The notes: generated by a model not told the origin, from the letters alone. A stretch of 21,045 bases of DNA from JAOUEA01 sp035249905 (GCA_035249905.1 DATFFT010000122.1:1-21045); one strand, 5' to 3'; positions 7,307 to 15,480 are shown, counted from the stretch's first letter. Made by a program: numbers and translations.

Positions 7307-8614
7307 ATGGACACGAACGGCAAGCGCCTGCGCCTGCTCTACCCCGACGTCCACGGGTTGGAGCGCGGCAAGTACCTCTTCGGCGAGATCGCGGAGGCGG
7401 GGCACGCGGCCTTCTGCGTCGGGGTCTACCCGCTCACGCACGATCGGGAGATCCTGCCGGTGCCGAAGACCCAATTCGACGTGGGCCTGCACGATATCGA
7501 CGTGACCCTCGACCGCGACTCGCTCCGCCACTCGTGGGAGCCCGAGACCGTGATCGGCATCGGCGACGCGACCCACCTCGGCGCCCCCGTGCCGGTCGAT
7601 CCTCGTCACGTGCTCCGCGAGGCGGTTGGAGCCTGGCGCGCGCTGGGCCTCGAGCCGCAGATCTCGTTCGAGCTCGAGTTCTACCTCATGGAACCCGACG
7701 GAGGCGGCGGCTGGCGCCCCGTCTCCCTGCCCGCGCATCGTGTCTACGGCACCGGCACGTCGATCGACCCCACCGGTTGTGTCGACGCGATGGTCGGGAC
7801 AGCGCTCGAGTGCGGCTTCCCGGTCGAGAGCTGGGGAAGCGAGTACGACGAGTCCGCATACGAGGTGAACATCCGGTACAACGACGCGATCCCGGCGGCC
7901 GACGACGCGTTCGTGTTCCGGCTGCTGGTCCGCGAGATCGCCGAGCGCAACGGCAAGCTCGCAACGTTCATCGGCCGCCCCATGAACGACCGTGGAGGAA
8001 GCGGCATGCACGTGAACCTGAGCTTCCGGCGCACCGACGGCTCCAACGCGTTCCACGACCCGAACGACCCCGAGGGGCTGTCCGATCTCGCGCGACGATG
8101 CATCGCGGGCATGCTGGCCCACCACACCGGCATCGCCGCGTTCATGGCGCCGCACGTGAACGCGTACAAGCGGCTGCAACCCGACATGCTCAACGGATAC
8201 TGGGCCAACTGGGGTCACGACGACCGCAGCGTCACGGTGCGGGTGCCTCCCGCTCGCGGGGAGGCCACGCGGCTGGAGCAGCGCACCGCCGACGCGGCCG
8301 CGAATCCCTACCTCGTCGGAGCGGCCGTACTGCACGCCGCCCGCTTCGGGGTCGAGGACGAGCTCGAGCTGAAGCCGCCGCAGCCGGTGGGCGGCGACCC
8401 CGACACCGACGTGCGCATCCCCGACGACCTGGCCGCCGCCCTCGTGGAGCTCAACGCAGACGAGCGGCTCGTGCAGGCGATGGGCCCCGAGATCGTCGAG
8501 GCGTTCACGATCCTCAAGCGCGGTGAGTGGGAACGCTACCTCGCGGCGGTCGAGGACCCGTCGACCGTCGACGTGAGCGACTGGGAGCTTCGCTACTACC
8601 TGCCCTACCACTGA
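7307..8614 (+). CDS. Glutamine synthetase-family ligase (probable gamma-glutamyl-amine synthetase)
   Basis: A 435-residue protein of the glutamine synthetase superfamily. Metal/ATP-site motifs are present: ELEFYL (122-127), YEVNIRY (185-191), GSGMHVNLS (231-239), and the RxExR-type segment ending in AAANPYL (about 322-336). The glutamate-side motif is NAYKRLQPDMLNGYWANWG (285-303) instead of the NSYKRLVPGYEAP form of true GlnA, and the GlnA adenylylation tyrosine motif is not seen. This points to a GlnA-like enzyme that joins glutamate to an amine (PuuA, IpuC or GlnA3/GlnA4 type) rather than ammonia. Start ATG 7307 has a G-rich AGGGGGG just upstream; a TACGGT hexamer at 7274-7279 may be the -10. 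The adjacent P450 and the amine/amino-acid genes in this window fit an amine catabolic role. The exact substrate is unknown. Confidence 0.85.
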   Translation: MDTNGKRLRLLYPDVHGLERGKYLFGEIAEAGHAAFCVGVYPLTHDREILPVPKTQFDVGLHDIDVTLDRDSLRHSWEPETVIGIGDATHLGAPVPVDPRHVLREAVGAWRALGLEPQISFELEFYLMEPDGGGGWRPVSLPAHRVYGTGTSIDPTGCVDAMVGTALECGFPVESWGSEYDESAYEVNIRYNDAIPAADDAFVFRLLVREIAERNGKLATFIGRPMNDRGGSGMHVNLSFRRTDGSNAFHDPNDPEGLSDLARRCIAGMLAHHTGIAAFMAPHVNAYKRLQPDMLNGYWANWGHDDRSVTVRVPPARGEATRLEQRTADAAANPYLVGAAVLHAARFGVEDELELKPPQPVGGDPDTDVRIPDDLAAALVELNADERLVQAMGPEIVEAFTILKRGEWERYLAAVEDPSTVDVSDWELRYYLPYH

Positions 8615-8632
8615 TGCCGAGAGGGGATCGAG

Positions 8633-10066
8633 TCAGCCGTCCGCGTGCGTGATGGGCCTCGCCGCCCAGAGGCGAGCGTTGCCGACGGACGCCTCGTTCC
8701 ACAAGTACAGGACATCGCCGAGTACCCCGAACTCGAACGAAGGGTGAGGCCCTCCATCCACCTTGACCGTGCCGCGTTCCGTGCCGTCGCTCTCCCACAA
8801 GGTGCAACCACGAAGGAAGGCGATGCCTCCGATCACGGCGACCGGTGCCATGCCGCAGGGTGTGTCCGACGGGAACTCCTTCACGAGCATGGTCCCGCGC
8901 GCCGACCCGTCCGTGACCCACAGCTCTGCTTGCTTGGCCACATCGTGAGCCGTGAACACCATCCGATCACCGATCACTACCGGCTGGTACGGGAGCGAGT
9001 TCCGATCGCCGTCGGCGATGTCGGCGAGCATCACCGTGCCGTCGCCGGTGCCGTCGCTCGTCCACGGCTCCTTGCCATGGGTTCCGTCGGTAGCCGAGAA
9101 CACCACGCGCTCACCGAAGGCGGCGAGCTGCTCCACACGGGCCGATCGACGACCCGGTGCGATCTCACGGACGATCGTCGTTCCGTCGGCCGTGCCGTCG
9201 CTTACCCAGAGCTCCCGGCCGTGGATGCCGTCGTCGGCCACGAAGAACACGCGATCACCCGCCGCCGTCAGCGACGTGGGACCGGCTCGGTTCCTACCCC
9301 TCGACGATCTCTCGTCGATGTCGGCGACCATCCTTGTGCCCTCCTCGGTGCCGTCCGACACCCACAGCTCGAAGCCGTGCTCGCCGTCCGACGCCGTGAA
9401 GAAGGCCTGCCTGTCCAGGACGGTCATCTCCCGAGGCTGTGCATTGATAACGTTCGACTCTCTGGTGGAGCGATAGATCTCACGCACCATATGCGTGCCG
9501 GCGCCGGTGCCGTCGGTGATCCACAGCTCCTCCCCGTGACGCCCGTCGTCGGTCGTGAAGAGGACCCGGAAGAAGACTCTTCCGTCGTCGGTCGCGCTCG
9601 AGAAGGACCAGGAAAGGCTCCTGCCGTTCCCTCGAGGCTTGATGTCCTCAAGTAGGAACGTGCCTCGGCGCGTGCCGTCACTGCGCCAGAGCTCCTGTCC
9701 GTGACGTCCGTCCTTGGCCGCGAACACGAGGATGCCGCCGAGCGGAACGCCGAAGGGATCGGATGAGTGTTCACCGGGGAAGATGTCGCGCACGAGCCTG
9801 GTCCCCCGCCTCGTCCCGTCCGTTCGCCACAACTCGCGGCCGTGGGTCTCGGTCACCGCCGCGAACAACACGACATCCCCGAGGGCGGCGAACCCGTCGT
9901 ACCCTTGGCCGAGCACAGGCGTGGCCACGGGGGCGGCGGAGAACACGCTCGGACGCGAGCCCGCATCGTCCCCGACCGCGAGGCCGGCTCCGAATGACGC
10001 GGCGGCGAGCACGGCCACCGCCGCACCCGTCAGCAGTCTCGAGGATCGACCTCGGGGAAGGGGCAT
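8633..10066 (-). CDS. Exported ELWxxDGT-repeat protein (probable beta-propeller)
   Basis: A 477-residue protein. The N-terminus has a basic segment MPLPRGRSSR, then a hydrophobic helix LLTGAAVAVLAAASFGAGLA, giving a signal peptide or membrane anchor. The rest consists of eight copies of an ELWxxDGT motif, at about residues 78, 125, 180, 233, 285, 333, 381 and 422, spaced 41-55 residues apart. The sixth (EPWTSDGT), seventh (ELWVTDGS) and eighth (TLWESDGT) are slightly degenerate, and a ninth trace (RLW) occurs near residue 465. Each unit has a strand-turn pattern (VVFSATDGTHG), so a beta-propeller is likely. Proteins with this motif are usually extracellular with unknown function. The start ATG 10066 was chosen because the export signal begins there; an upstream ATG at 10222 would bury it. 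It converges with the glutamine-synthetase-like gene (18-base gap) and diverges from the SDR gene. Confidence 0.88.
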   Translation of the reverse strand: MPLPRGRSSRLLTGAAVAVLAAASFGAGLAVGDDAGSRPSVFSAAPVATPVLGQGYDGFAALGDVVLFAAVTETHGRELWRTDGTRRGTRLVRDIFPGEHSSDPFGVPLGGILVFAAKDGRHGQELWRSDGTRRGTFLLEDIKPRGNGRSLSWSFSSATDDGRVFFRVLFTTDDGRHGEELWITDGTGAGTHMVREIYRSTRESNVINAQPREMTVLDRQAFFTASDGEHGFELWVSDGTEEGTRMVADIDERSSRGRNRAGPTSLTAAGDRVFFVADDGIHGRELWVSDGTADGTTIVREIAPGRRSARVEQLAAFGERVVFSATDGTHGKEPWTSDGTGDGTVMLADIADGDRNSLPYQPVVIGDRMVFTAHDVAKQAELWVTDGSARGTMLVKEFPSDTPCGMAPVAVIGGIAFLRGCTLWESDGTERGTVKVDGGPHPSFEFGVLGDVLYLWNEASVGNARLWAARPITHADG

Positions 10067-10245
10067 GGCTGAGACTGCCCTCGATCCCTGCTCGTGCGCA
10101 AGTCGCGTCGCGGGAACATCGTCGTTCCTTCGCAGCGGCGCGACGGTTCCGCAACATGTCCCGCCTGCGGCGCAGGGGGGCGACATCGGCTCCGCTGTCG
10201 TCGTGCGGGCGATGCGCCACACTAGACCGCATCGGGGGGAGATCG
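10067..10245. promoter_or_regulatory. Divergent promoter region between ELWxxDGT gene and SDR gene
   Basis: The 179 bases separate two divergent starts and should hold both promoters. On the plus strand, a TAGACC hexamer lies shortly before the SDR start and a purine-rich GGGGGGAGA acts as ribosome site. A GGAAC-N6-GTTCC inverted repeat lies at 10113-10128. The CGTTCGGGANCGAA motif found at other promoters of the window is absent here. Confidence 0.4.
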
Positions 10246-11043
10246 ATGCGGCTCGAGGGGAAGGTGGCGGTGGTCACCGGAGGCGGCACCGGGATCGGTG
10301 CAGCGACCGCCCGGCTGTTCGCGGCCGAGGGCGCGACCGTCGTCGTGACCGGCAGGCGCGAGGCACCGCTGCGCAAGGTCGCCGATGCGATGGGAGGACT
10401 CGCGATCACCGGCGACATGGCCGACCCTGAGCACCCCGCCGCGGTGGTCGAGGAGACGACACGGACCTTCGGTGGCGTCGACGTCGTGATCGCGAACGCG
10501 GGCGCCGGCTACCCGGGCAACGTCGCCGTCGTCGACGACGAGGGCTGGCAACGGACGTTCGACGTGAACGTCACGGGCCCGCTGCGTCTCGTCCGTGCCT
10601 CGATCGGATCGATGATCGAGCGAGGCGGCGGCTCGATCGTGCTCGTCTCGAGCGTCAACGGGCTTCGCGCCACGGTCGATTCCGCCTCCTACGGCACCTC
10701 GAAGACCGCGCTGATCGGGTTGATGCGCTCGATCGCGGTCGACTTCGGGCCACGGGGAATCAGGGCGAACGCGGTCTGCCCCGGATGGGTCCTCACGCCG
10801 ATGGGCGACCGCGAGATGGACGGGCTCGCGTCGACCCTGGGCGTCGACCGGGAACAGGGGTACCGGCTCGCCACCCAGCACGTGCCGTTGCGGCGCCCGG
10901 CCACGCCCGAGGAGATCGCCGACTGCTGCCTGTTCCTCGCGAGCGAGGCATCCTCGATCGTCACCGGCGCGGTGCTCGTCGCCGACGGGGGGCAGACCGC
11001 CGTCGACCTCGGCGGCATCCTGTTCGCCCCGAGGGAAGCCTGA
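10246..11043 (+). CDS. Short-chain dehydrogenase/reductase (SDR)
   Basis: A 265-residue classical SDR. The NAD(P)-binding glycine motif is TGGGTGIG (11-18). NAG (84-86) and the catalytic Ser136, Tyr149 and Lys153 in YGTSK are present, as is the PG motif in NAVCPGWVLTPM. Length and motifs match FabG-like alcohol/ketone oxidoreductases. The start ATG at 10246 has GGGGGGAGA a few bases upstream. The gene lies upstream of a P450 and an LLM oxidoreductase on the same strand, but a 117-base gap with a GC hairpin and an operator-like site separates it from the P450, so it may be a separate transcription unit. Its role is probably oxidation of an alcohol made by a P450 (inference); the substrate is not readable from sequence. 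Confidence 0.9.
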   Translation: MRLEGKVAVVTGGGTGIGAATARLFAAEGATVVVTGRREAPLRKVADAMGGLAITGDMADPEHPAAVVEETTRTFGGVDVVIANAGAGYPGNVAVVDDEGWQRTFDVNVTGPLRLVRASIGSMIERGGGSIVLVSSVNGLRATVDSASYGTSKTALIGLMRSIAVDFGPRGIRANAVCPGWVLTPMGDREMDGLASTLGVDREQGYRLATQHVPLRRPATPEEIADCCLFLASEASSIVTGAVLVADGGQTAVDLGGILFAPREA

Positions 11044-11081
11044 TCCGCACCGAGGGGCGCACGCCCGCGCCGGCGGCCCGG

Positions 11082-11101
11082 TACCATCGTTCGGGAACGA
11101 A
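11082..11101 (+). promoter_or_regulatory. Site A: -10-like TACCAT plus operator CGTTCGGGAACGAA upstream of the second P450
   Basis: TACCAT (11082-11087) is followed without gap by the 14-base motif at 11088-11101, with inner symmetry TTCG-GGAA-CGAA. The motif matches those at 15431-15444 and 19936-19949 (both read on the minus strand) at every base except one variable position. It lies 59 bases before the P450 start and points toward it. No good -35 is seen. A repressor bound here would cover the transcription start; the identity of the regulator (the MarR protein of this window) is inferred. Confidence 0.75.
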
Positions 11102-11112
11102 GTATCGTCCTC

Positions 11113-11131
11113 GCCCCGCCCTGAGCGGGGC
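11113..11131 (+). other. GC hairpin in the leader of the second P450
   Basis: GCCCCGC (11113-11119) pairs perfectly with GCGGGGC (11125-11131) around the 5-base loop CCTGA. It lies after the site A promoter and 15 bases before the P450 ribosome site, so it would be in the leader RNA if transcription starts near 11094. It may stabilise the message, attenuate, or weakly end SDR transcripts. No T-run follows. Confidence 0.45.
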
Positions 11132-11160
11132 GGCCGACCGCCACTGGAGGACGCGGCCGC

Positions 11161-12408
11161 ATGGGTGACACGCTGGGCGAGATCGACCTCGTGAACCCCG
11201 ACAACTACGTCGAGCGGGTTCCCCTCGAGTGGTTCGACCATCTGCGCGAGGACCATCCGGTCGTCTGGCACCCGGAGCCCGACCCCAACGGGGGCTTCTG
11301 GGCGGTCACCCGCTACGACGACCTGACGGCCGTGCACATGGACTGGGAGACGTACTCGTCGGAGCTCGGCGCCGTCGGGCTCGAGGAGCTCGACCCCGAA
11401 CAGCTCGCGATCCGGCGTTCGATGCTCGAGACGGACCCGCCGCGCCACACGGAGCTTCGGAAGATCTGCTCCAAGCGCTTCAGCGCCCGCGGTGTCGGCA
11501 AGTATGAGGATTGGATCCGCGACGTCGCTCGAGGCGTGCTCGACTCCGCGCTCGCGAAGGGCGAGCTCGACTTCGTGAGCGAGATCTCGCGGGAGCTCCC
11601 GATCCGGTTCCTCTGCTCGATCTTCACCGTGCCGCAGGACGACGCTCCCGAGCTGATCGCGTGGGGCGACCAGATGATCGCGAACCAGGACCCCGACCTG
11701 TCGGCGGCCGTCGTCGACAGGGTCGACACCGAGGAGTACCGGCTCCTGCCCTTCCGCTCCCCCACGGCCCTGAAGGTGTTCGCCTACGCCGACCGTCAGC
11801 GAGATCTTCGCCTCGAGGAACCCGCCGACGACGTGATCCAGGCACTGACGATCGCCCAGAGCGAGGGCGTGCTGGACGAGCGCGAGTTCCACAACTACTT
11901 CGCCCTGTTGATGATCGCCGGCAACGAGACGACCCGCCACACGATCAGCCACGGCATGCTTGCCCTGATGGACCGGCCGGACCAGCTCGAGTTGCTGCGC
12001 GACGAACCCGAACGCATCGCCACGGCGACCGAGGAGATCCTGCGCTGGGCCACCCCCGTCTTCCATTTCCGGCGCACCGCGACGCGCGACACCGAGCTGC
12101 ATGGCCAGCCTATCCGTGCCGGCGACAAGGTCGTCACCTGGTACGTCAGCGCGAACCACGACCCCGAGGTCTTCCCCGATCCCTACTCCTTCGATGTGAC
12201 CCGAACGCCCAACGACCACGTCACGTTCGGGCCCGGAGGACCGCACTTCTGCCTCGGAGCGCACCTCGCGCGGCTCGAGACGAAGATCCTGTTCCAGGAG
12301 CTGATCCCTCGGCTCGACTCGATCGAGCTGATCGGCCCGGTGGAGCGCATCCGTTCGAACTTCGTGAACGGCGTGAAGCGCATGCCCGTCCGCGTGACGA
12401 CCCGCTGA
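11161..12408 (+). CDS. Cytochrome P450 (CYP124/125/142-like group)
   Basis: A 415-residue P450 with canonical features: I-helix AGNETT (253-258), ExxR as Glu292-Ile-Leu-Arg295, and heme loop FGPGGPHFCLGAHLARLE with Cys364. The C-terminal SNFVNGVKRMPVRV resembles actinobacterial P450s of the CYP124/125/142 region, which oxidise lipids, sterol side chains or terpenoids; this similarity is by memory and does not set the substrate. Start ATG 11161 follows GGAGG (11146-11150) with 10-base spacing. It is followed by the LLM oxidoreductase after 12 bases, so the two are co-transcribed. It carries operator site A in its promoter, tying it to the decarboxylase-marR and hpaE-hpaD genes. Redox partners are not in the window. 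Confidence 0.93.
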   Translation: MGDTLGEIDLVNPDNYVERVPLEWFDHLREDHPVVWHPEPDPNGGFWAVTRYDDLTAVHMDWETYSSELGAVGLEELDPEQLAIRRSMLETDPPRHTELRKICSKRFSARGVGKYEDWIRDVARGVLDSALAKGELDFVSEISRELPIRFLCSIFTVPQDDAPELIAWGDQMIANQDPDLSAAVVDRVDTEEYRLLPFRSPTALKVFAYADRQRDLRLEEPADDVIQALTIAQSEGVLDEREFHNYFALLMIAGNETTRHTISHGMLALMDRPDQLELLRDEPERIATATEEILRWATPVFHFRRTATRDTELHGQPIRAGDKVVTWYVSANHDPEVFPDPYSFDVTRTPNDHVTFGPGGPHFCLGAHLARLETKILFQELIPRLDSIELIGPVERIRSNFVNGVKRMPVRVTTR

Positions 12409-12420
12409 GGCGAGCCCGCC

Positions 12421-13359
12421 GTGGCCCCGCCGCGCCTGGTGCTCGTGCTCAGCGAGAACCACACGCTCGTGCCGGCCCGCGACCTGCGCGCGCTCGTCGA
12501 CGTCGCCGTCGAAGCCGAGCGGGCGGGGTTCGACGGCGTGATGGTGAGCGAGCACATCGTGCTGGGGCGGGGTGCCGGCACCGCGGGTCGGCCGGAGAAC
12601 CCCCGCGACTACGCGCTGCCCGGGAACCAGGACCCCGCGACCCCGTGGCCGTCTTCGCTGCTGCTGCTCGCCGCGGTCGCCTCGGCCACCTCGCGCATCC
12701 GCTTGATCGCCGGCGCGGTGATCCCGCCGCTGCGACACCCGCTGCTGATCGCCAAGGAGATCGCAACCCTCGACCTGCTCTGCGAGGGCCGGCTGGTCGT
12801 GCAGCCCACCGTCAGCTGGCACCGGGCGGAGTACGCAGCCCTCGGCGTGCCGTTCGAGACCAGAGGCCAACGGCTCGACGAACATCTCGAGGCCTGGGCC
12901 CGGCTCTGGCACGGGTCACCCGCTTCATTCCTTGGCCATCACTACGGTTTCGAGCAGGTCTGGCTCGAGCCGAAGCCCTTCCGGCCCGACGGGCCCCGGC
13001 TGTGGTTCGGGGGCCAGCGATTGCACGACCGGTTGCTCCGGCGCCTCGTCGCCTACGGCCACGGCTTCAACCCGCTCGGCCGCCCGAGCGACGACGACCT
13101 GAGTCGGCTGGCCGCCGCGATGGCCGAGGCGGGCCGCGACCTCTCAGATCTGGAGATGGTCGGCGGAACGAGAGGGTCCTTCCCCGACGCGAGCCGGCCG
13201 GCCCCGCTCGACGAAGCCCTCGACCAGATCCCCGATCAGGTCGATCGAGGGTTCGGAACGATCTGCATCAAGCCGAGCCAGTTCGTCGACGCCCCCGAGG
13301 AGATCCCGGGCCTGCTGCGGCGGATCGTGGAGGGAACGGCCGCTCGCGGCGACCCCTAG
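12421..13359 (+). CDS. LLM-class (luciferase-like) flavin/F420-dependent oxidoreductase
   Basis: A 312-residue TIM-barrel protein of the bacterial luciferase-like superfamily. Typical segments are AERAGFDGVMVSEHIVLG near the N-terminus, ATSRIRLIAGAVIPPLRHP (second strand and cofactor region), and KEIATLDLLCEGRLVVQP. Later come EPKPFRPDGPRLWFGGQ and a C-terminal GFGTICIKPSQF. Members use reduced F420 or FMN; sequence alone does not decide which here, though F420 is common in Actinomycetota. The start is GTG 12421; the GAGG overlapping the P450 stop codon serves as ribosome site, and no other start lies between them. It forms an operon with the P450 and ends 6 bases from the convergent marR stop. 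Role: a reduction or monooxygenation step after the P450 (inference). Confidence 0.88.
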   Translation: MAPPRLVLVLSENHTLVPARDLRALVDVAVEAERAGFDGVMVSEHIVLGRGAGTAGRPENPRDYALPGNQDPATPWPSSLLLLAAVASATSRIRLIAGAVIPPLRHPLLIAKEIATLDLLCEGRLVVQPTVSWHRAEYAALGVPFETRGQRLDEHLEAWARLWHGSPASFLGHHYGFEQVWLEPKPFRPDGPRLWFGGQRLHDRLLRRLVAYGHGFNPLGRPSDDDLSRLAAAMAEAGRDLSDLEMVGGTRGSFPDASRPAPLDEALDQIPDQVDRGFGTICIKPSQFVDAPEEIPGLLRRIVEGTAARGDP

Positions 13360-13365
13360 TCTGGC

Positions 13366-13926
13366 TCAGACCACTCGGTCCGGACGTTCGCTCTCCGTGG
13401 GCGAGACCGCCCGCAGCAGCGACCGCAGCATCGCGGCCAGGTCGTCCTGCTGCTGCGGCCCGAGGTGGGCCGCGACGGCGCTCTCCTCCGCGTTGAACTT
13501 GGGGAAGAGCTCCTCGATCGTCGAGCGACCGGACGGCGTCAGCTCGACGATCACCATGCGGCCGTCTCTCGGATCCTTGCGCCTGGTGACGTACCCGCGG
13601 GATTCGAGGGTCGTCATGACTCCGGTCGCCGTTGGCCGGCTGATGCCCACGGCCGCCGCGAATCTCCGGGCCTCCATCTCACCCCAGACCCACAGCACCC
13701 ACAGCCCGACGAACGACGTCCAGCTCATCCGGTAGGGTCCGAGCACGCGGGCCTCCATGTGGCGCCGGATCGCGGTCGAGCTCCGGAACAGGTTCGAGAT
13801 CGCCCACATCGCCCGGAAGTCCAACGGCAGGGCGCCGAGCTCGTCCCGCACCTTTCGCTCGGCCGGGAGCAGACCGCCGCCCGCCCCCGGCGGGGGGCCG
13901 TCGCCCGGACGAGGTGCTCCGCTCAC
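13366..13926 (-). CDS. MarR-family transcriptional regulator
   Basis: A 186-residue protein with a winged helix-turn-helix at about residues 83-130. The recognition region is FAAAVGISRPTATGVMTTLE, followed by RGYVTRRKDPRDGR with the DxR wing motif typical of MarR. Flanking helices (about 35-80 and 135-172) give the dimer interface. The start GTG 13926-13924 overlaps the decarboxylase TGA as GTGA, with GGGGAG about 6 bases upstream, so the two genes are translationally coupled. MarR proteins usually repress until a phenolic or aromatic ligand binds, and the HpaR/HpcR repressor of homoprotocatechuate operons is a MarR protein (known biology). With hpaD- and hpaE-like genes nearby and a repeated operator in front of its own operon, this is the best candidate for the regulator of the local regulon (inference). 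Confidence 0.9.
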   Translation of the reverse strand: MSGAPRPGDGPPPGAGGGLLPAERKVRDELGALPLDFRAMWAISNLFRSSTAIRRHMEARVLGPYRMSWTSFVGLWVLWVWGEMEARRFAAAVGISRPTATGVMTTLESRGYVTRRKDPRDGRMVIVELTPSGRSTIEELFPKFNAEESAVAAHLGPQQQDDLAAMLRSLLRAVSPTESERPDRVV

Positions 13927-15353
13927 GCGGCGCTCCCCTCGCGAGCGAGCCGCTCGCCGAGCTCCCGTGCCACGTCGAGCAAGGCGATCACGTCGTCGTC
14001 GGTCGTCCGGAAGTTCACGAAGCACGGACGCAGCCATATCTCGTCGTCGATCAGGGCCGGGGCGAGGTAGACACGGCCGTCGGCCTGGATGGCCTTCGCC
14101 AGCGCCTGGTTGTGCGTGTTCGGATCGGCGACCCCCTCGGGCACATGGCGGAGTGGAACGATCGAGAGCTGTGGCGGCGCCTCCATCACCTCGAAGTCCT
14201 CGGTGTGCTGTGCCCGGCGGAAGAGCAGATCGGCCTCGGCGAGGTTGCGCTCGATCGCGTCACGGAACTGCTCTGCTCCGTGGGCCCGGAACGCGAGCCA
14301 GAGCTTGAGCGCCCGGAACGGCCGGGAGTACTCCAGCGTGATGTCGGCGGCGTGCAGCTCGTGTTGCTGGTGCGGAAGGTAGCCCTGCTCATGGCTGAAA
14401 GCCGTCGCGAGCGAGGCGTCGTCGCGCACGAGCACGACGCCGCACGCCTTGGGCAGGTAGAGCCACTTGTGCGCGTCGATCGAGCAGGAGTCGGCGCGGC
14501 CGAGCCCGGCGAACATCTCGTGCCTGGAGGTGACGGAGGCCGCCGGAAGCCCGTAGGCGCCGTCGACGTGCATCCAGACGCCACGGGCTTCGCACACGTC
14601 GGCGATCTCGTCGAGCGGGTCGATCGCCCCGGTGAGCGTTGTGCCGGCGGTGGCCACGACCGCCACCGGGACGACGCCGGCGGCGAGGTCGTCGGCGAGG
14701 GCACGGTCGAGCGCCTCCGGACGCATGCGACGAAGCCCGTCGATCTCGATCGCGCGCAGGTGGTCCGAGCCGATGCCGAGCAGCTCGACCGCCCGGGTGA
14801 CCGAGTAGTGCACCTCCTGCGAGCAGTACACGGCGGCCCGTCCCCCACCGAGGCCTCCGCGACGCGAGCCGGGCAGCGCTCGCTCGCGCGCGGCAGCGAT
14901 CGCTGTCACGTTGCTGACGGTGCCGCCGCTCGTGAACGCACCTCCCGTCGCCGGGAAGCCGATGAACTCCGCCACCCACCGCACGGCCTGGTCCTCGATC
15001 TCGGTCGCGGCTCGTGCGTCGACCGCGAGGTTGATGTCGTACGTATGCGCCAAGAGGTCGGCGATCGCGCCGATCTCCAACCCGCTGGACCCGATGAACG
15101 CGAAATAACGCGGACGGGCCTGGGCGATCGACTCGTCGAGGATGCGCGCGGCGTCGTCAAGCACCCCGTGCACGGGCGATGCTTCCCTCGGCAGGGAGCT
15201 CTCGAGCAGGCGCCGGACGCGTTCATCGAGGGGCGGTTCCTGAGGCCGGAAACGATCGAAGCTGCGCCAGGCCTCGGCGACCAAACGGGCCGCATGTTCG
15301 AGCGCCTCCTCGCGGGAGGCGTCGAGCTCGAGCGATCGGTCGTTGCCCGTCAT
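13923..15353 (-). CDS. PLP-dependent group II decarboxylase (aromatic-L-amino-acid decarboxylase-like)
   Basis: A 476-residue fold-type I PLP enzyme. Cofactor residues: His182 in SQEVHYSV (ring stacking), Asp264 in HVDGAYG (pyridine nitrogen), and Lys296 in SIDAHKWLYLPK (Schiff base). TSGGTVSN (141-148) binds phosphate. Length and motif order match aromatic amino acid decarboxylases (tyrosine, DOPA or tryptophan). The mobile catalytic loop that carries an essential Tyr in animal enzymes does not align with an obvious Tyr here (region HELHAADITLEYSRP), so a decarboxylase versus aldehyde-synthase reaction cannot be fixed from sequence. The start ATG 15353 was chosen because the longer frame runs through the operator region. 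It is operonic with marR and divergent from the permease. Likely role: first step on an imported aromatic amino acid (inference). Confidence 0.88.
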   Translation of the reverse strand: MTGNDRSLELDASREEALEHAARLVAEAWRSFDRFRPQEPPLDERVRRLLESSLPREASPVHGVLDDAARILDESIAQARPRYFAFIGSSGLEIGAIADLLAHTYDINLAVDARAATEIEDQAVRWVAEFIGFPATGGAFTSGGTVSNVTAIAAARERALPGSRRGGLGGGRAAVYCSQEVHYSVTRAVELLGIGSDHLRAIEIDGLRRMRPEALDRALADDLAAGVVPVAVVATAGTTLTGAIDPLDEIADVCEARGVWMHVDGAYGLPAASVTSRHEMFAGLGRADSCSIDAHKWLYLPKACGVVLVRDDASLATAFSHEQGYLPHQQHELHAADITLEYSRPFRALKLWLAFRAHGAEQFRDAIERNLAEADLLFRRAQHTEDFEVMEAPPQLSIVPLRHVPEGVADPNTHNQALAKAIQADGRVYLAPALIDDEIWLRPCFVNFRTTDDDVIALLDVARELGERLAREGSAA

Positions 15354-15428
15354 CGCGGTGATCGTATGCCCCCGGATCGGCGCGAGGAGCCGGGCCGCGG
15401 CTTGCGCGGCAGCCCGGACCCTGCATAA

Positions 15429-15450
15429 CATTCGCTCCCGAACGACCGTA
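15429..15450 (-). promoter_or_regulatory. Site C: -10-like TACGGT plus operator CGTTCGGGAGCGAA for decarboxylase-marR
   Basis: Read on the minus strand, TACGGT (15450-15445) is followed directly by the motif at 15444-15431. It matches site A over 19 of 22 bases, -10 element included. It lies about 80 bases before the decarboxylase ATG, so MarR would autoregulate its operon. On the plus strand the same site overlaps TAACAT (15426-15431), with TTGCGC (15402-15407) 18 bases upstream, which could be a permease promoter. Confidence 0.78.
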
Positions 15451-15457
15451 GCAGGCA

Positions 15458-15480
15458 GGTCACATCGTTCGCTCACGAGA
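15458..15480 (+). promoter_or_regulatory. Site D: weaker second operator copy before the permease
   Basis: The bases from GGT at 15458 through CGTTCGCTCACGAG (15466-15479) agree with the site A region at 16 of 23 positions, including CATCGTTCG and ACGA. It lies 37 bases from site C and ends 14 bases before the permease ATG. Two sites about 3.5 helical turns apart in a divergent promoter could give joint control of both operons. This copy is degenerate, so it is less certain than sites A, B and C. Confidence 0.5.

Noticed and set aside
10222..12912. 896-codon minus-strand open frame across SDR, P450 and LLM genes
   Set aside because: Antisense shadow of three genes with clear family motifs; the sequence is low-complexity, rich in Arg, Asp, Val and His, and matches no fold.
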